Shown here: piece by piece, positions 7,720-15,886 of the stretch
Numbering within the stretch: the first letter of the stretch is position 1
Layout of the letters: the number at the start of each line of letters is the position of its first letter
NCBI GenBank assembly: GCA_018524345.1
Contig: JADQAZ010000004.1
Span: 213,182-277,181, forward strand
Direction of reading: 5' to 3'
Source: Harenicola maris
Lineage (GTDB): Bacteria; Pseudomonadota; Alphaproteobacteria; Rhodobacterales; Rhodobacteraceae
DNA: 64,000 nucleotides
The notes under the pieces: model-generated
Databases searched by the model: none
Seen by the model: only the letters and a program-made list of their open reading frames with translations
What the model was told of the DNA's origin: nothing
Made by a program: the position numbers and the translations under genes

Positions 7720-9023
7720 TTGAATCACTTCAACTGCCGTTTGTGATCGGTATGGTCGCTGTCTTGATGATTATGCGGGTGCCGGTGGGGGTTTCCCTGC
7801 TTCTTGCGGGGGCGACGGGGTTTGCCTTTATTCGCGGTGCGACAATCACCTTTGATACCATTGGCGGCCGTTTGTTCGACATCGGCTCGGGCTATGCGCT
7901 GAGCGCGGTGCCGCTGTTCCTTCTTATGGGGCATGTCGCGGCCAAGGCGGGTATCACTCAGGACATCTATCGGGCCACGCGCGCTTGGCTGGGGCATCTT
8001 AAGGGGAGTGTGGTGATCGCGACGACAGTTGCCGCCGTTGCCTTTGCGGCCTGTTCCGGCTCCACCACCTCCTCGACGGCGGTCTTCGGGCGTGTCGCGA
8101 TCCCTGAAATGCTGCGCCTCAAGGTGAACCGCAAGCTGGCTGCCGGCTGCGTAGCCACGGTGGGAACGCTTGCAGGTATGATCCCGCCGAGTATCAACCT
8201 GATCGTCTATGGCATCATCGCGCGGGAATCTGTTCCCAAGCTGTTGATTGCGGGCATTGTGCCTGGGTTGCTGACTGCCTTTGCCTATCTGGTCATGATC
8301 TACATCCGTGTCAGCCGGAACCCTGAAATGGCGCCCGCCCTGCCCAAAGCGGGGATCGAAGAGCGCTTGCAGTCCCTCAAGGGCGTCTGGAGCTTTCTGA
8401 CCCTTGGCGGCGTAGTGATTGGCGGCATCTATGCAGGGATCATCACCCCGACGGAGGCTGGCGCAATCGGGGCTGTTGGCTCTTTCCTTATCGCCTTGCT
8501 GCGGAACCGCTTGTCTTTCTCGGTTCTCAAAGAGGTCTTTCTGGATACGGCACAGACAACATCGGTGATCTTTATCATTCTGGTGGGGGCTTTGATTTTC
8601 TCTTCCTACCTTGCGGTAAGCGGCGCCTCTGGTGCGGTTTCGGAGTATATCGTCGGTCTTGATATGTCGATGATGGGCATTGTCTGTATCTATGTGCTGC
8701 TCTTGCTGGTCTTGGGCTGCATGGTGGATCCGGTTTCTGTGATGTTCCTGACCGTGCCGATTTTTGTGCCGCCCCTGATTGAGCTGGGCGCGCATCCGAT
8801 CTGGTTGGCGATTGTTGTGGTCAAAACGCTTGAGATTGGCTTGATCACGCCGCCTGTCGGGTTGAACGCCTTTGTCCTGAAAGGGGTGGCGCCGTCCTTC
8901 TCGCTTAGAGAGATCTTTGGCGGCATCTGGTGGTTCCTGCAGGTTGAGGTGATTACCTTGATCATGATCCTGTTCATTCCAACCATCGCGACCTTCTTGC
9001 CCGAGCTCGCCTATGCCAAATGA
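7716..9023 (+). CDS. TRAP transporter large permease (DctM family)
   Basis: The 435-residue, roughly 12-helix transport subunit of a sodium-driven TRAP system. Typical features are RVPVGVSLLLAGA near the start, the repeated ACSGSTTSSTA and IPPSINLIVYG segments, ITPTEAGAIGA, and the closing LITPPVGLNAFVLKGVAP. It overlaps the small permease by four bases and closes the sugar-acid unit. The next gene is on the opposite strand. A short inverted repeat TTGGGA/TCCCAA at 9034-9052 lies in the convergent gap. Confidence 0.9.
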   Translation: MIESLQLPFVIGMVAVLMIMRVPVGVSLLLAGATGFAFIRGATITFDTIGGRLFDIGSGYALSAVPLFLLMGHVAAKAGITQDIYRATRAWLGHLKGSVVIATTVAAVAFAACSGSTTSSTAVFGRVAIPEMLRLKVNRKLAAGCVATVGTLAGMIPPSINLIVYGIIARESVPKLLIAGIVPGLLTAFAYLVMIYIRVSRNPEMAPALPKAGIEERLQSLKGVWSFLTLGGVVIGGIYAGIITPTEAGAIGAVGSFLIALLRNRLSFSVLKEVFLDTAQTTSVIFIILVGALIFSSYLAVSGASGAVSEYIVGLDMSMMGIVCIYVLLLLVLGCMVDPVSVMFLTVPIFVPPLIELGAHPIWLAIVVVKTLEIGLITPPVGLNAFVLKGVAPSFSLREIFGGIWWFLQVEVITLIMILFIPTIATFLPELAYAK

Positions 9024-9097
9024 CGGGGATGTCTTGGGAAGACGGCTCCCAAATAGGGCCCGGGGTTCGGGGCAGGGCACGGCGCGATGCCCACAGG

Positions 9098-9874
9098 TTA
9101 GGCCGCGCGTTCGTCTCTTGCCTGCGCGAGTATGCGGCCATCCGGCCCTGCGATGAGGGTCTCGGCCTTGCTGCGATGCACATAAAGGGCCTCGCCCGCA
9201 TCGAGATTGCCGAGATACACAACCTCGCGCATCCGCAGCGGCCTTGGGCTTTGCTGGGCGCTTTCGGCAAAGCGGCTGAAGCTGGGGAAATACAGGAGGC
9301 CGACCGCATTGAAGTCCAGTGCATAGCTGGGGTCGATGCGCTTGGCATTGGCAAGCGGCATGGCGTGCCCGCGATGCCTGCGCGAAGTTTGGCGCGCGCG
9401 GTGGTCAAGGGCCATCAAATCGGGCCCCGCCGCGGGCAAGGTGCAGGAGCCGGATGGGCGGGCGCGCATGATGCGCCGGTTGGATCCTGTCTCGTCATGG
9501 GCAACGAAGGTCGACAGCATCAGCAAAGACCCGATCACCCGTCCGCGGTGGCGCAACACATGCCGGGAGCCGATTTTGGGGCCGGTGGCTGCTGCGATCT
9601 CCGAGTGGATGGAAATATGCTCGCCCAAGAGGCTCCCTGAGGAGGCAAGGTCTATCCGCGTTGCGCAGAAGGCCGCATAGAGGGGGCGGCCATCGGCGGA
9701 TTGAAAGCGCAGGCTGTCCTGTCCCAGCGATCTGGCAAGGAGGGTCCAATGTAGATCGCCGCAGGCGCCAAGCAGCCATTGTTCGGAAAGCCCATCGGGG
9801 CCGAGTTGCTGCATGCCGAGGATCTGCTGCGTCACGCCCTCATGCGTGACGCTTTGGGGTTGGAGGTCAAGCAT
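9098..9874 (-). CDS. Pnap_2097/LnmK-like protein, last gene of the Nit1C cluster
   Basis: A 258-residue protein resembling the Pnap_2097 family, relatives of the hot-dog-fold acyltransferase/decarboxylase LnmK. The clearest sign is ALDFNAVGLLYFPSF near the middle to C-terminal half, like the NGVGLLYF segment of those enzymes. The ATG at 9874 overlaps the upstream oxidoreductase gene by eight bases. A longer frame to 9925 adds 17 residues inside that gene. It is the promoter-distal member of a seven-gene overlapping string. Function in this setting is unknown; an acyl-CoA/acyl-carrier-linked step is possible. Confidence 0.65.
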   Translation of the reverse strand: MLDLQPQSVTHEGVTQQILGMQQLGPDGLSEQWLLGACGDLHWTLLARSLGQDSLRFQSADGRPLYAAFCATRIDLASSGSLLGEHISIHSEIAAATGPKIGSRHVLRHRGRVIGSLLMLSTFVAHDETGSNRRIMRARPSGSCTLPAAGPDLMALDHRARQTSRRHRGHAMPLANAKRIDPSYALDFNAVGLLYFPSFSRFAESAQQSPRPLRMREVVYLGNLDAGEALYVHRSKAETLIAGPDGRILAQARDERAA

Positions 9875-11165
9875 CGCACATCTGCTTGACCGGAACCTCC
9901 AGTTGCGCGGCGATTTGGGCGGCAAGGTGACGGCTGTCCTCTTCGATCCCCAGGAAACGCCCCGATCCCCAAGTGTTCAGCCAGCCAAGGCCGATGAAGC
10001 TGAGCCCCTTATGCGCCGTCACGCCGCGGTCGAACACGGGCTTGCCGCGGGCGTCGAAGACATCCGCCTCGATCCAGGAGTAATCGGGCCGGAAGCCGAT
10101 CGCCCAGAGGACGGAGGTGATACCTGCCTCTGCGAGGTCAATCTCTGTGCGTTCCTCTGTTGGTTGCCAGACCTTTTGGAAGGGGGGCTCTTCGGGGGCA
10201 TTGATGCCTTGCTGCGCTATGTAGGCGTCTATCTGGGTGCGGATGCCCAGATAGGACCGGTCGGCATCGTCGAGATTTTTGGTCAGGTCGGGCAGGAATT
10301 TCACCGCAGTGCCATCCATATCCGCAAGCGAGCCGTAGAGTTCGACCCCGTGATCGATGTGGAAGCGGCGCAGGTCGATCTCTTTGCCGCCATCACGGCC
10401 CGACATGTAGTGGTTTGTCTGGGTCATCGCCTTGACCGGATCGGGGTGCTGGGCAATCGTGATGCCATAGTGTCCGGCGTCGCTTAGCCAATCGGTTGCG
10501 TCACGGCCGCGATACTTTCGCGGGCTTCGCGGGGCCGGGCCGACGGCAAGATGAACATCGCGACCCGCGCGGACGAAATCCTCCATCAGTTGCACGCCCG
10601 ACTGTCCGGTGCCCACGACCAGCACGCCGCCCTCCGGAAACTGATCGACGTTGCGGTAGTCTACGGAATGCATCTGGAAAACACCTGGGTCGAGGTTGGC
10701 GGCATAGGGGGGCTCGATCGGTGTGTCGTAGCCGCCGGTGGCAATCACCACCTGATCGCATGTCCATTTGCCGATCGTGGTTTCGACGTTGAACCCGCCC
10801 CCTTGGCGCGGCGCGACGCGTGTTACGTCAACATTCTCCCTCAGGTCGGGTTTTGCCATTTCGGCGAAGGCATCAACATAGGCGATGATCTCGTCCCTAA
10901 GCATAAACCCATCGGGATCGGTGCCGCCGTATTCGCGGTCATAGTGGAAATCGGGGAGGCGACACTGCCAGTTTGGCGTGACGAGGCAGAAGCTGTCCCA
11001 ACGGCTTTCACGCCATGAGTGGAACTTACCGTTCCGTTCGAAAACAATGCTCTCGATCCCCAATTTCTTTAGGCAATAGGCGGTCGAAAGCCCGGCCTGC
11101 CCGCCGCCGACGATCACAACTGGGATATGCTGGGTCTGGTTCTGTGTCATGGGTTTCATCCTCAT
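9867..11165 (-). CDS. MSMEG_0569-type flavin-dependent oxidoreductase
   Basis: A 432-residue flavoprotein monooxygenase-like enzyme of the Nit1C cluster. It has an FAD-binding Rossmann motif VIVGGGQAGLSTAY (glycines 20-25) and a second nucleotide motif VVGTGQSGVQL near residue 188, plus ATGGYDTP between them. These fit an FAD/NADPH enzyme of the YUC/flavin-monooxygenase type. It overlaps the gene upstream by four bases and the gene downstream by eight. Its substrate is presumably the product of the nitrilase/radical SAM steps and is not known. Confidence 0.85.
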   Translation of the reverse strand: MRMKPMTQNQTQHIPVVIVGGGQAGLSTAYCLKKLGIESIVFERNGKFHSWRESRWDSFCLVTPNWQCRLPDFHYDREYGGTDPDGFMLRDEIIAYVDAFAEMAKPDLRENVDVTRVAPRQGGGFNVETTIGKWTCDQVVIATGGYDTPIEPPYAANLDPGVFQMHSVDYRNVDQFPEGGVLVVGTGQSGVQLMEDFVRAGRDVHLAVGPAPRSPRKYRGRDATDWLSDAGHYGITIAQHPDPVKAMTQTNHYMSGRDGGKEIDLRRFHIDHGVELYGSLADMDGTAVKFLPDLTKNLDDADRSYLGIRTQIDAYIAQQGINAPEEPPFQKVWQPTEERTEIDLAEAGITSVLWAIGFRPDYSWIEADVFDARGKPVFDRGVTAHKGLSFIGLGWLNTWGSGRFLGIEEDSRHLAAQIAAQLEVPVKQMCDA

Positions 11166-11449
11166 TGAGAAATCTTCAGGCAGGCGATTTCCGTGTCTGG
11201 CTGTTCGATAAAGGTCGCGACCTTCGCCTCGATCCGGTCGAGTTGATCCATGGCCGAGCTACAGGCAAAGCCGTATTTGCGTTCGACACGGTTGGAGGCG
11301 CGTTCCATCGCGATGCGGGCACGTTGTAAAAAGTCCGGAACCGGGTAGCTGAGCCCGGGTTTGAAGACTTCGGCAATGACGCTTGAGGGGGAGTAGAGTT
11401 TTTCCTCCGAGCCGTCGGGCCAGCGGACAGTCCAAAAGGTTTCAGGCAT
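11162..11449 (-). CDS. MSMEG_0570-type nitrogen starvation response protein
   Basis: A small 95-residue protein of the Nit1C cluster. It begins MPETFWTVRWPDG, as family members do, with an acidic pair (EEKLYSPSSVI) and an Arg-rich helix (RARIAMERASNRVERKYGF). The ATG at 11449 overlaps the AIR-synthase-like gene by eight bases; the longer frame to 11515 lies inside that gene. No catalytic motif is visible. It may be an accessory or structural subunit. Identification rests on size, start and position in the cluster. Confidence 0.75.
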   Translation of the reverse strand: MPETFWTVRWPDGSEEKLYSPSSVIAEVFKPGLSYPVPDFLQRARIAMERASNRVERKYGFACSSAMDQLDRIEAKVATFIEQPDTEIACLKISQ

Positions 11450-12410
11450 GGTTGGCTCCAAGATCGAGATAGGGGGTTTGGGCGTGATCCCAGAAAAGGG
11501 AGGTTTCATCGCCATTGCGAAGCGTCACGGCGGATCCTTCGGTGATGTATCCCACCGCATGGGCATCGATCCCGCGGCAGGCAAAGGCTGCGCAAAGGGT
11601 CTCGGCATTCTCGGGATGAACCGACAACAGAAAGCCGAAGCTGGGGAAGCTGCGCAGCCAGCGCTCTGGCTCGATGCCAATCGGCGGATTGACCTCTGAC
11701 AGGGCGATTTCGATGCCGACGTTTGAACATTCTGCCAGCATCAGGGCCGTTCCGATCAGGCCGCCTTGGCTGATGTCTTTGCCTGCGCAAACTAGGTCCT
11801 CCTCTGCCAGCGCAGGGAGCAGCATCAGATCACCGCGCAACCGTTCGGCGGGCGCATCGAGTGCTGCGCAGAAGTTGTCAAAGTTCCGGTAGCTGCCACG
11901 GTGGTCGATGGCGGCAATCAGCAGGTCCCCGGGGGCGGCATCAAAGCTGGTGATCAAGCGTTCCGCCTTGCCAAATACCGAGGCGGCAAGGCCAAGGTCC
12001 GCGGCCGAGAGGTTTGTATGCCCGCCCACGAGCGGTATGCCGTAGGCGGCGGAGGCATCGCGCATCCCCTGCAGCAGCGGCGCTGCGGCATCTGCGCTGG
12101 GGGCCCAGATCTGGTCGATCACGGCGGTGCTGCGCCCCCCCATTGCGGCGATATCCGACAGGTTGACCATCACGGCGCACCAGCCTGCAAACCAAGGATC
12201 ATCCTTGATAAAGGCGGGGATGAAGCCCTCTCCGGCCAGCAGGTCATATCCGCCGTCGCGGGGCAGAATGGCGGCGTCATCTCCGGGGCGTCCATCGCTG
12301 CGCGCGGTGAGGCCAAGCGCATGGGTTGCCGAAGCGATGCCCAGCTTTGAGCGGATCGACGGGTGGACACGCAAACGTTCTGCCAGTTCCTTGAGGGGGG
12401 ATGCAGTCAT
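11442..12410 (-). CDS. Sll0787-type AIR synthase-like protein
   Basis: A 322-residue protein with the two-domain PurM/AIR-synthase fold used by ATP-dependent enzymes such as PurM, ThiL, SelD and HypE. The ATP/metal motif RPGDDAAILP lies at about residues 41-50, and GGHTNLS and the glycine-rich AGKDISQGGLIGTA follow. The ATG at 12410 overlaps the acetyltransferase gene by four bases; the much longer frame to 12626 is not family-like. In the Nit1C cluster it probably activates a carboxyl or amide oxygen with ATP. The reaction is undescribed as far as I know. Confidence 0.82.
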   Translation of the reverse strand: MTASPLKELAERLRVHPSIRSKLGIASATHALGLTARSDGRPGDDAAILPRDGGYDLLAGEGFIPAFIKDDPWFAGWCAVMVNLSDIAAMGGRSTAVIDQIWAPSADAAAPLLQGMRDASAAYGIPLVGGHTNLSAADLGLAASVFGKAERLITSFDAAPGDLLIAAIDHRGSYRNFDNFCAALDAPAERLRGDLMLLPALAEEDLVCAGKDISQGGLIGTALMLAECSNVGIEIALSEVNPPIGIEPERWLRSFPSFGFLLSVHPENAETLCAAFACRGIDAHAVGYITEGSAVTLRNGDETSLFWDHAQTPYLDLGANHA

Positions 12411-12958
12411 CGGCGCGGCTCTCGGATGCGGGGGCGGTGATACCATCCGGACACCGGATCGGCGCAGGGCGGATAATGGGCGAGCTCTGCCTCCATCCGC
12501 ATATGCGGTGTGCCGTGGATTGTGACCTCTTCCAGCGGCTGCCAATGCAGCCGTTTGAACAGGGTGACGTTCTGTAGCTGCACATGGGCCAGAAACCTGT
12601 CGCATCCACGGGCATTGGCGGAACATACCGCAAGGCGGATCAGCTCTGCCCCCAAGCGGCCCACGGCGCGAAAGTCGCTGTCAACGGCCAGCCGCGTGCC
12701 CCACCAAAGGCCGGGTGCCTCCTCGTGGATGCGCACGGTGCCCACCACCTGATCGGCCTCATGTGCATAGGTCGAAAGCGCCACCAGATGCGTTGCGATC
12801 ATGTCGATGTCATCGCGATCATGGGTGCGGAAGATGCCTTGCTCTTCGACAAAGACGCGGCGGCGCAGGGTCGCGGCCCCCTCGGCTTCGAAACGTTTGG
12901 ACGCGGCGCGGATATAGTATCCGGGGCAGTGAAAGTCGCGTTGTTCAACCTCGATCAT
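12407..12958 (-). CDS. MSMEG_0567/Sll0786-type GNAT N-acetyltransferase
   Basis: A 183-residue GNAT-fold acetyltransferase. Visible features are LRRRVFVEEQGIF in the amino-terminal region, VVGTVRI as the beta4 strand, and the CoA-binding strand-turn-helix around VDSDFRAVGRLGAELIRLA. A later CDRFLAHVQLQNVTLFKRLHW segment matches beta5-alpha4. The ATG at 12958 overlaps the radical SAM gene by four bases and was chosen over a frame to 13024 that runs inside it. Within Nit1C it likely acylates an amine made by earlier steps. The substrate is unknown. Confidence 0.82.
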   Translation of the reverse strand: MIEVEQRDFHCPGYYIRAASKRFEAEGAATLRRRVFVEEQGIFRTHDRDDIDMIATHLVALSTYAHEADQVVGTVRIHEEAPGLWWGTRLAVDSDFRAVGRLGAELIRLAVCSANARGCDRFLAHVQLQNVTLFKRLHWQPLEEVTIHGTPHMRMEAELAHYPPCADPVSGWYHRPRIREPRR

Positions 12959-14076
12959 GCGGGCACCGCCTGCGTCGGCACTTTCAGCTTTTCGTAGCTC
13001 GACAGGGCCGAACAGGCGCCGCATTTGCCGCAGCCGGCCTTCATGTCCGCCGAGCGGATACCGGCCCGAACGATCATCTGGCCCAGTGGTTGCAAGATTG
13101 AGGCCATGAAGCTTGAGCTCGGGGCGGGGTGGCTTTCCAGTGGAGTGCCAGAGATCGGCACAAAGGGAACCACGAAGGGATAAACCCCCATCGCGCAGAG
13201 CTTTTCGCCCATGTCCAGAATTGCTTCGCGTGTGTCACCGAGCCCGGCAAGGATATAGGTCGAGACCTGCCCACGCCCGAAGACCTTTACCGCGGCCTCG
13301 AAGCTGGAGAAGTATTTCGTAATCGGGACCGAGGCCTTGCCGGGCATGATGCGCTGGCGGACCTCTGGTGTGACGGCCTCAAGATGCATGCCGAGGGTGT
13401 CGATGCCCGCATCGAACATGCGCTGGTGCCAGATGTCATCCTCGGGCGGCTCGCACTGGCCCTGCAGGGGCAGATCGACGGCTGCCTTGATCGCCTCTGC
13501 GCTGTCACAGAGCACCTTGGCGCCGCGGTCCTTGCCTGCGGGGGTCCCTGTTGTCAGCACCATGTGGGTCACGCCGTCCAGTTCGACGGCGGCCTTGGCG
13601 ACCTCGGCCAGTTGCTGTGGTGTTTTATGGGCAATGGTGCGCCCTGCGGCAAGGCTTTGGCCAATGGAGCAGAACTGGCAGGTCTTTTTGCGGCTTTCGT
13701 AGCGGATGCAGGTTTGCAGCACCGTGGTTGCCAGCACGTCCTTGGAATGCAGAGCGGCGATGTGGCTGTAGGGAATGCCATCGGCGGTTTTGCGTTGGTA
13801 GAATTTGGCCGCCGTTGGAAAGCGGACCATGGCCACCTCTTGCCCGTCGCGGGTCACGCGGGCCTCGCCCGTCGCATCGGGGGCCTCGACCAGATAGGGG
13901 CTGTCAAAGCTGGGCGCTGTATGGACGGGGATCATCACCGTGCGGGAGCCAATCGAAATCGCCTTGTGATCGGACGGCCCCGCGCCGCCGCGTCTGCTTT
14001 CCTGGCCCGCGCGCGGATCGACAAGGCGCATGCCGTGGGTTTGCAATTCGTTGATAAGCTCTGCGTGATCAAGCAT
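12955..14076 (-). CDS. MSMEG_0568/Sll0785-type radical SAM protein
   Basis: A 373-residue radical S-adenosylmethionine enzyme of the Nit1C cluster. The [4Fe-4S] site is not the common CX3CX2C: the cysteines are 123, 133 and 136, a CX9CX2C arrangement ending CQFCSIG. This type of spacing is known in some radical SAM families. A second cluster motif CGKCGAC (Cys349, 352, 355) near the C-terminus could hold an auxiliary iron-sulfur cluster. It overlaps the nitrilase gene by eight bases and the acetyltransferase gene by four. Its reaction is unknown to me. Confidence 0.85.
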   Translation of the reverse strand: MLDHAELINELQTHGMRLVDPRAGQESRRGGAGPSDHKAISIGSRTVMIPVHTAPSFDSPYLVEAPDATGEARVTRDGQEVAMVRFPTAAKFYQRKTADGIPYSHIAALHSKDVLATTVLQTCIRYESRKKTCQFCSIGQSLAAGRTIAHKTPQQLAEVAKAAVELDGVTHMVLTTGTPAGKDRGAKVLCDSAEAIKAAVDLPLQGQCEPPEDDIWHQRMFDAGIDTLGMHLEAVTPEVRQRIMPGKASVPITKYFSSFEAAVKVFGRGQVSTYILAGLGDTREAILDMGEKLCAMGVYPFVVPFVPISGTPLESHPAPSSSFMASILQPLGQMIVRAGIRSADMKAGCGKCGACSALSSYEKLKVPTQAVPA

Positions 14077-15037
14077 CTTGGCAAGTCTCCTGCGGTTCGT
14101 TTGCGGCCTCGGTTACGTGGCGTGTTGATGCCTCTCGGGTGTCATGGTTGAGGGACAGCAATTCGGGGCGTGCGTAATGTCCGACGCTGTCCATCATGCG
14201 TTTGCGCTTGGCGATCAGCTTCATGTCGAGATCGGCGATCAGGATGCCCTCGCCGGATGTCAGGGGCTCTGCCAGATGGCGGCCCTCGGGCGAGATGATG
14301 CAGGTCATGCAGCCGCTGCGCATGGCCTTTTGCAGGTTCTGATCCGGGTGAATCTGTGCGATCTGCTCTTCGGAGAGCCAGCCGGTTGCATTGACGACAA
14401 AACAGCCCGATTCAAGCGCGTGGTGGCGCATGGTGACCTCTATCTGGTCGCGGAAAATGTCGCCGACCAGAGAGCCGGGATATTGGCCCGCGTGGATTTC
14501 CTCGTTCTGGGTCATCAGGGCGTAGCGGGCGAGGGGGTTGTAATGCTCCCAACAGGCAAGCGCGCCGACGCGGCCGACCTTGGTTTCGACGACCTTGAGC
14601 CCAGACCCATCGCCCTGACCCCAGACCATACGCTCATGATAGGTCGGTGTGATTTTGCGGCGCTTCAGCGCGATCGTACCATCGGCGTCAAAGATCAGCT
14701 GTGCATTATAGAGCGAACCATGATCCCGTTCATTCACCCCCAGCACCACCACGACCCCGCGCTTGGCACAGGCATCGGCCACGGCCTGTGTTGCTGGCGA
14801 GGGCACGACGACCGCCTCTTGCATTAGGTCAAGATGCGGCGCGCCCTGCTGCACAGGTGGCAACACAAAGCTGAAATACGGGTAGTAGGGCACAAATGTC
14901 TCGGGAAAGACTATGAATTGCGCGCCCTTGTCGGCGGCTTCGGCAATTGCGTTGAGCACGCGTTCAATCGTTCCGGCACGTCCGGAAAGGTCAGGTGCGA
15001 TCTGTACGGCGGCGGCGCGGATGGTATCGGTTCGCAT
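14069..15037 (-). CDS. Nit6803-type nitrilase (Nit1)
   Basis: A 322-residue carbon-nitrogen hydrolase that converts nitriles to acids and ammonia. The catalytic triad is in place: Glu46 (FPETF), Lys128 ([11 protein letters not shown]) and Cys162 ([10 protein letters not shown]). The ACWEHYNP signature is that of true nitrilases rather than amidases. The ATG at 15037 has AGAGG upstream; the longer frame to 15118 is not supported. It starts the overlapping part of the cluster and is separated from the DsrE-like gene by 88 bases with two strong hairpins. Whether the natural substrate is an aliphatic nitrile, beta-cyanoalanine or a pathway intermediate is unresolved. Confidence 0.9.
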   Translation of the reverse strand: MRTDTIRAAAVQIAPDLSGRAGTIERVLNAIAEAADKGAQFIVFPETFVPYYPYFSFVLPPVQQGAPHLDLMQEAVVVPSPATQAVADACAKRGVVVVLGVNERDHGSLYNAQLIFDADGTIALKRRKITPTYHERMVWGQGDGSGLKVVETKVGRVGALACWEHYNPLARYALMTQNEEIHAGQYPGSLVGDIFRDQIEVTMRHHALESGCFVVNATGWLSEEQIAQIHPDQNLQKAMRSGCMTCIISPEGRHLAEPLTSGEGILIADLDMKLIAKRKRMMDSVGHYARPELLSLNHDTREASTRHVTEAANEPQETCQDA

Positions 15038-15062
15038 AGGGGTGCCTCTGTTCAAGGATGGG

Positions 15063-15113
15063 GCCGGCCCGAGGGGGGGAACGGGCCGGCAACCGGGGGC
15101 AAACAGTGCCCCC
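15063..15113 (-). other. Tandem hairpins between the Sll0783-like and nitrilase genes
   Basis: Two perfect inverted repeats lie in the 88-base spacer: GCCGGCCCG (15063-15071) with CGGGCCGGC (15082-15090), and GGGGGCA (15095-15101) with TGCCCCC (15107-15113). Read on the minus strand they follow the Sll0783-like stop codon. No T-run follows, so partial attenuation or RNA processing that favours the first gene is the likely role. Confidence 0.6.
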
Positions 15114-15125
15114 GACAAGGATGGA

Positions 15126-15608
15126 TCAAACGGTCCAGGTATCGAGGATCACCGCATCGGCCTTTTTGTGCAGCAGGATGCAATCAAGGACGTCCTGCGG
15201 CGCGATTGGCGTGATGCCGGGCAGAAGCGAGGGCTCGCCGTGGCCGTAGAGGGCCTGCAAAGCAAAGCGGCAGGCATAGACCTTGCCGCCCTCGCCCATG
15301 AACTTGTTCAGGTTGACGGCAAAGTTCTGGTGCCCGGGGAAGGCCTCGTCGCCGAGGGTGGGAAAGCCGCGCTGGATGCCCAGTGTAACGCCGGGACCAT
15401 AGAGCAGGATTGATGTCTCATAGCCTTTGCGGTTCAGGCGGATGGCATTCAGGATGTTGACGAGGCCAATGGACCCTTCGAAGGCCACGGTGTGGAAGGT
15501 AACCAGCGCCTTCTCGCCCTCATCGGCCTTAACATCTTCGAAGACCTTCTCTTCGTAGTTCACGAAGAAATCTCCGTCTTTATGTGCTTCTTTAGTGACT
15601 TCGGGCAT
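15126..15608 (-). CDS. MSMEG_0572/Sll0783-type nitrogen starvation response protein
   Basis: First gene of the Nit1C cluster, 160 residues, with a DsrE-like Rossmann core: [24 protein letters not shown], then [19 protein letters not shown] and [14 protein letters not shown]. Two ATG codons stand side by side at 15611 and 15608; AAGGAG is three bases from the first and six from the second, so 15608 is preferred. The Synechocystis homologue Sll0783 is induced by nitrogen starvation and, as I recall, needed for normal polyhydroxybutyrate accumulation. The hairpins after its stop suggest it is made in larger amounts than the enzymes. Confidence 0.85.
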   Translation of the reverse strand: MPEVTKEAHKDGDFFVNYEEKVFEDVKADEGEKALVTFHTVAFEGSIGLVNILNAIRLNRKGYETSILLYGPGVTLGIQRGFPTLGDEAFPGHQNFAVNLNKFMGEGGKVYACRFALQALYGHGEPSLLPGITPIAPQDVLDCILLHKKADAVILDTWTV

Positions 15609-15658
15609 CATGCGCTCCTTGTTGTTGATGAGCACATTGATGGGCCGGGCAAATTGAA

Positions 15659-15829
15659 TGCAGCAATAAACAGTTCAATCTGCATACAATATAAATTGCT
15701 GATTTGGTGGGTTGCGCTGATTTCTGCATAAAAAATGCACTGATGTGGTCTCTTTGGTGCATTTTCAGTGCAATTTATCGAGATGGCATTGTTGGCAGGC
15801 CTGCTTTGATTCTTATTGATGCATACAAT
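15659..15829. promoter_or_regulatory. Divergent Nit1C/MocR promoter region with TGCA-type repeats
   Basis: This AT-rich gap between divergent genes carries repeated TGCA-centred sites. TGCATACAAT occurs at 15681-15690 and again at 15820-15829. TGCAT-A5-ATGCA spans 15725-15739. TGCACTGA (15736-15743) is mirrored by TCAGTGCA (15765-15772). The second TGCATACAAT contains TACAAT, a good -10 for the MocR gene; the first overlaps TATATT on the minus strand. MocR/PdxR proteins typically bind sets of direct and inverted repeats in such gaps, so autoregulation plus control of the cluster is likely. Confidence 0.6.
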
Positions 15830-15886
15830 TACCCTTCAATTGTTGCGCTGCCTGTCGTATAAGCCCCCAAGCAAAAGGGACATTTT

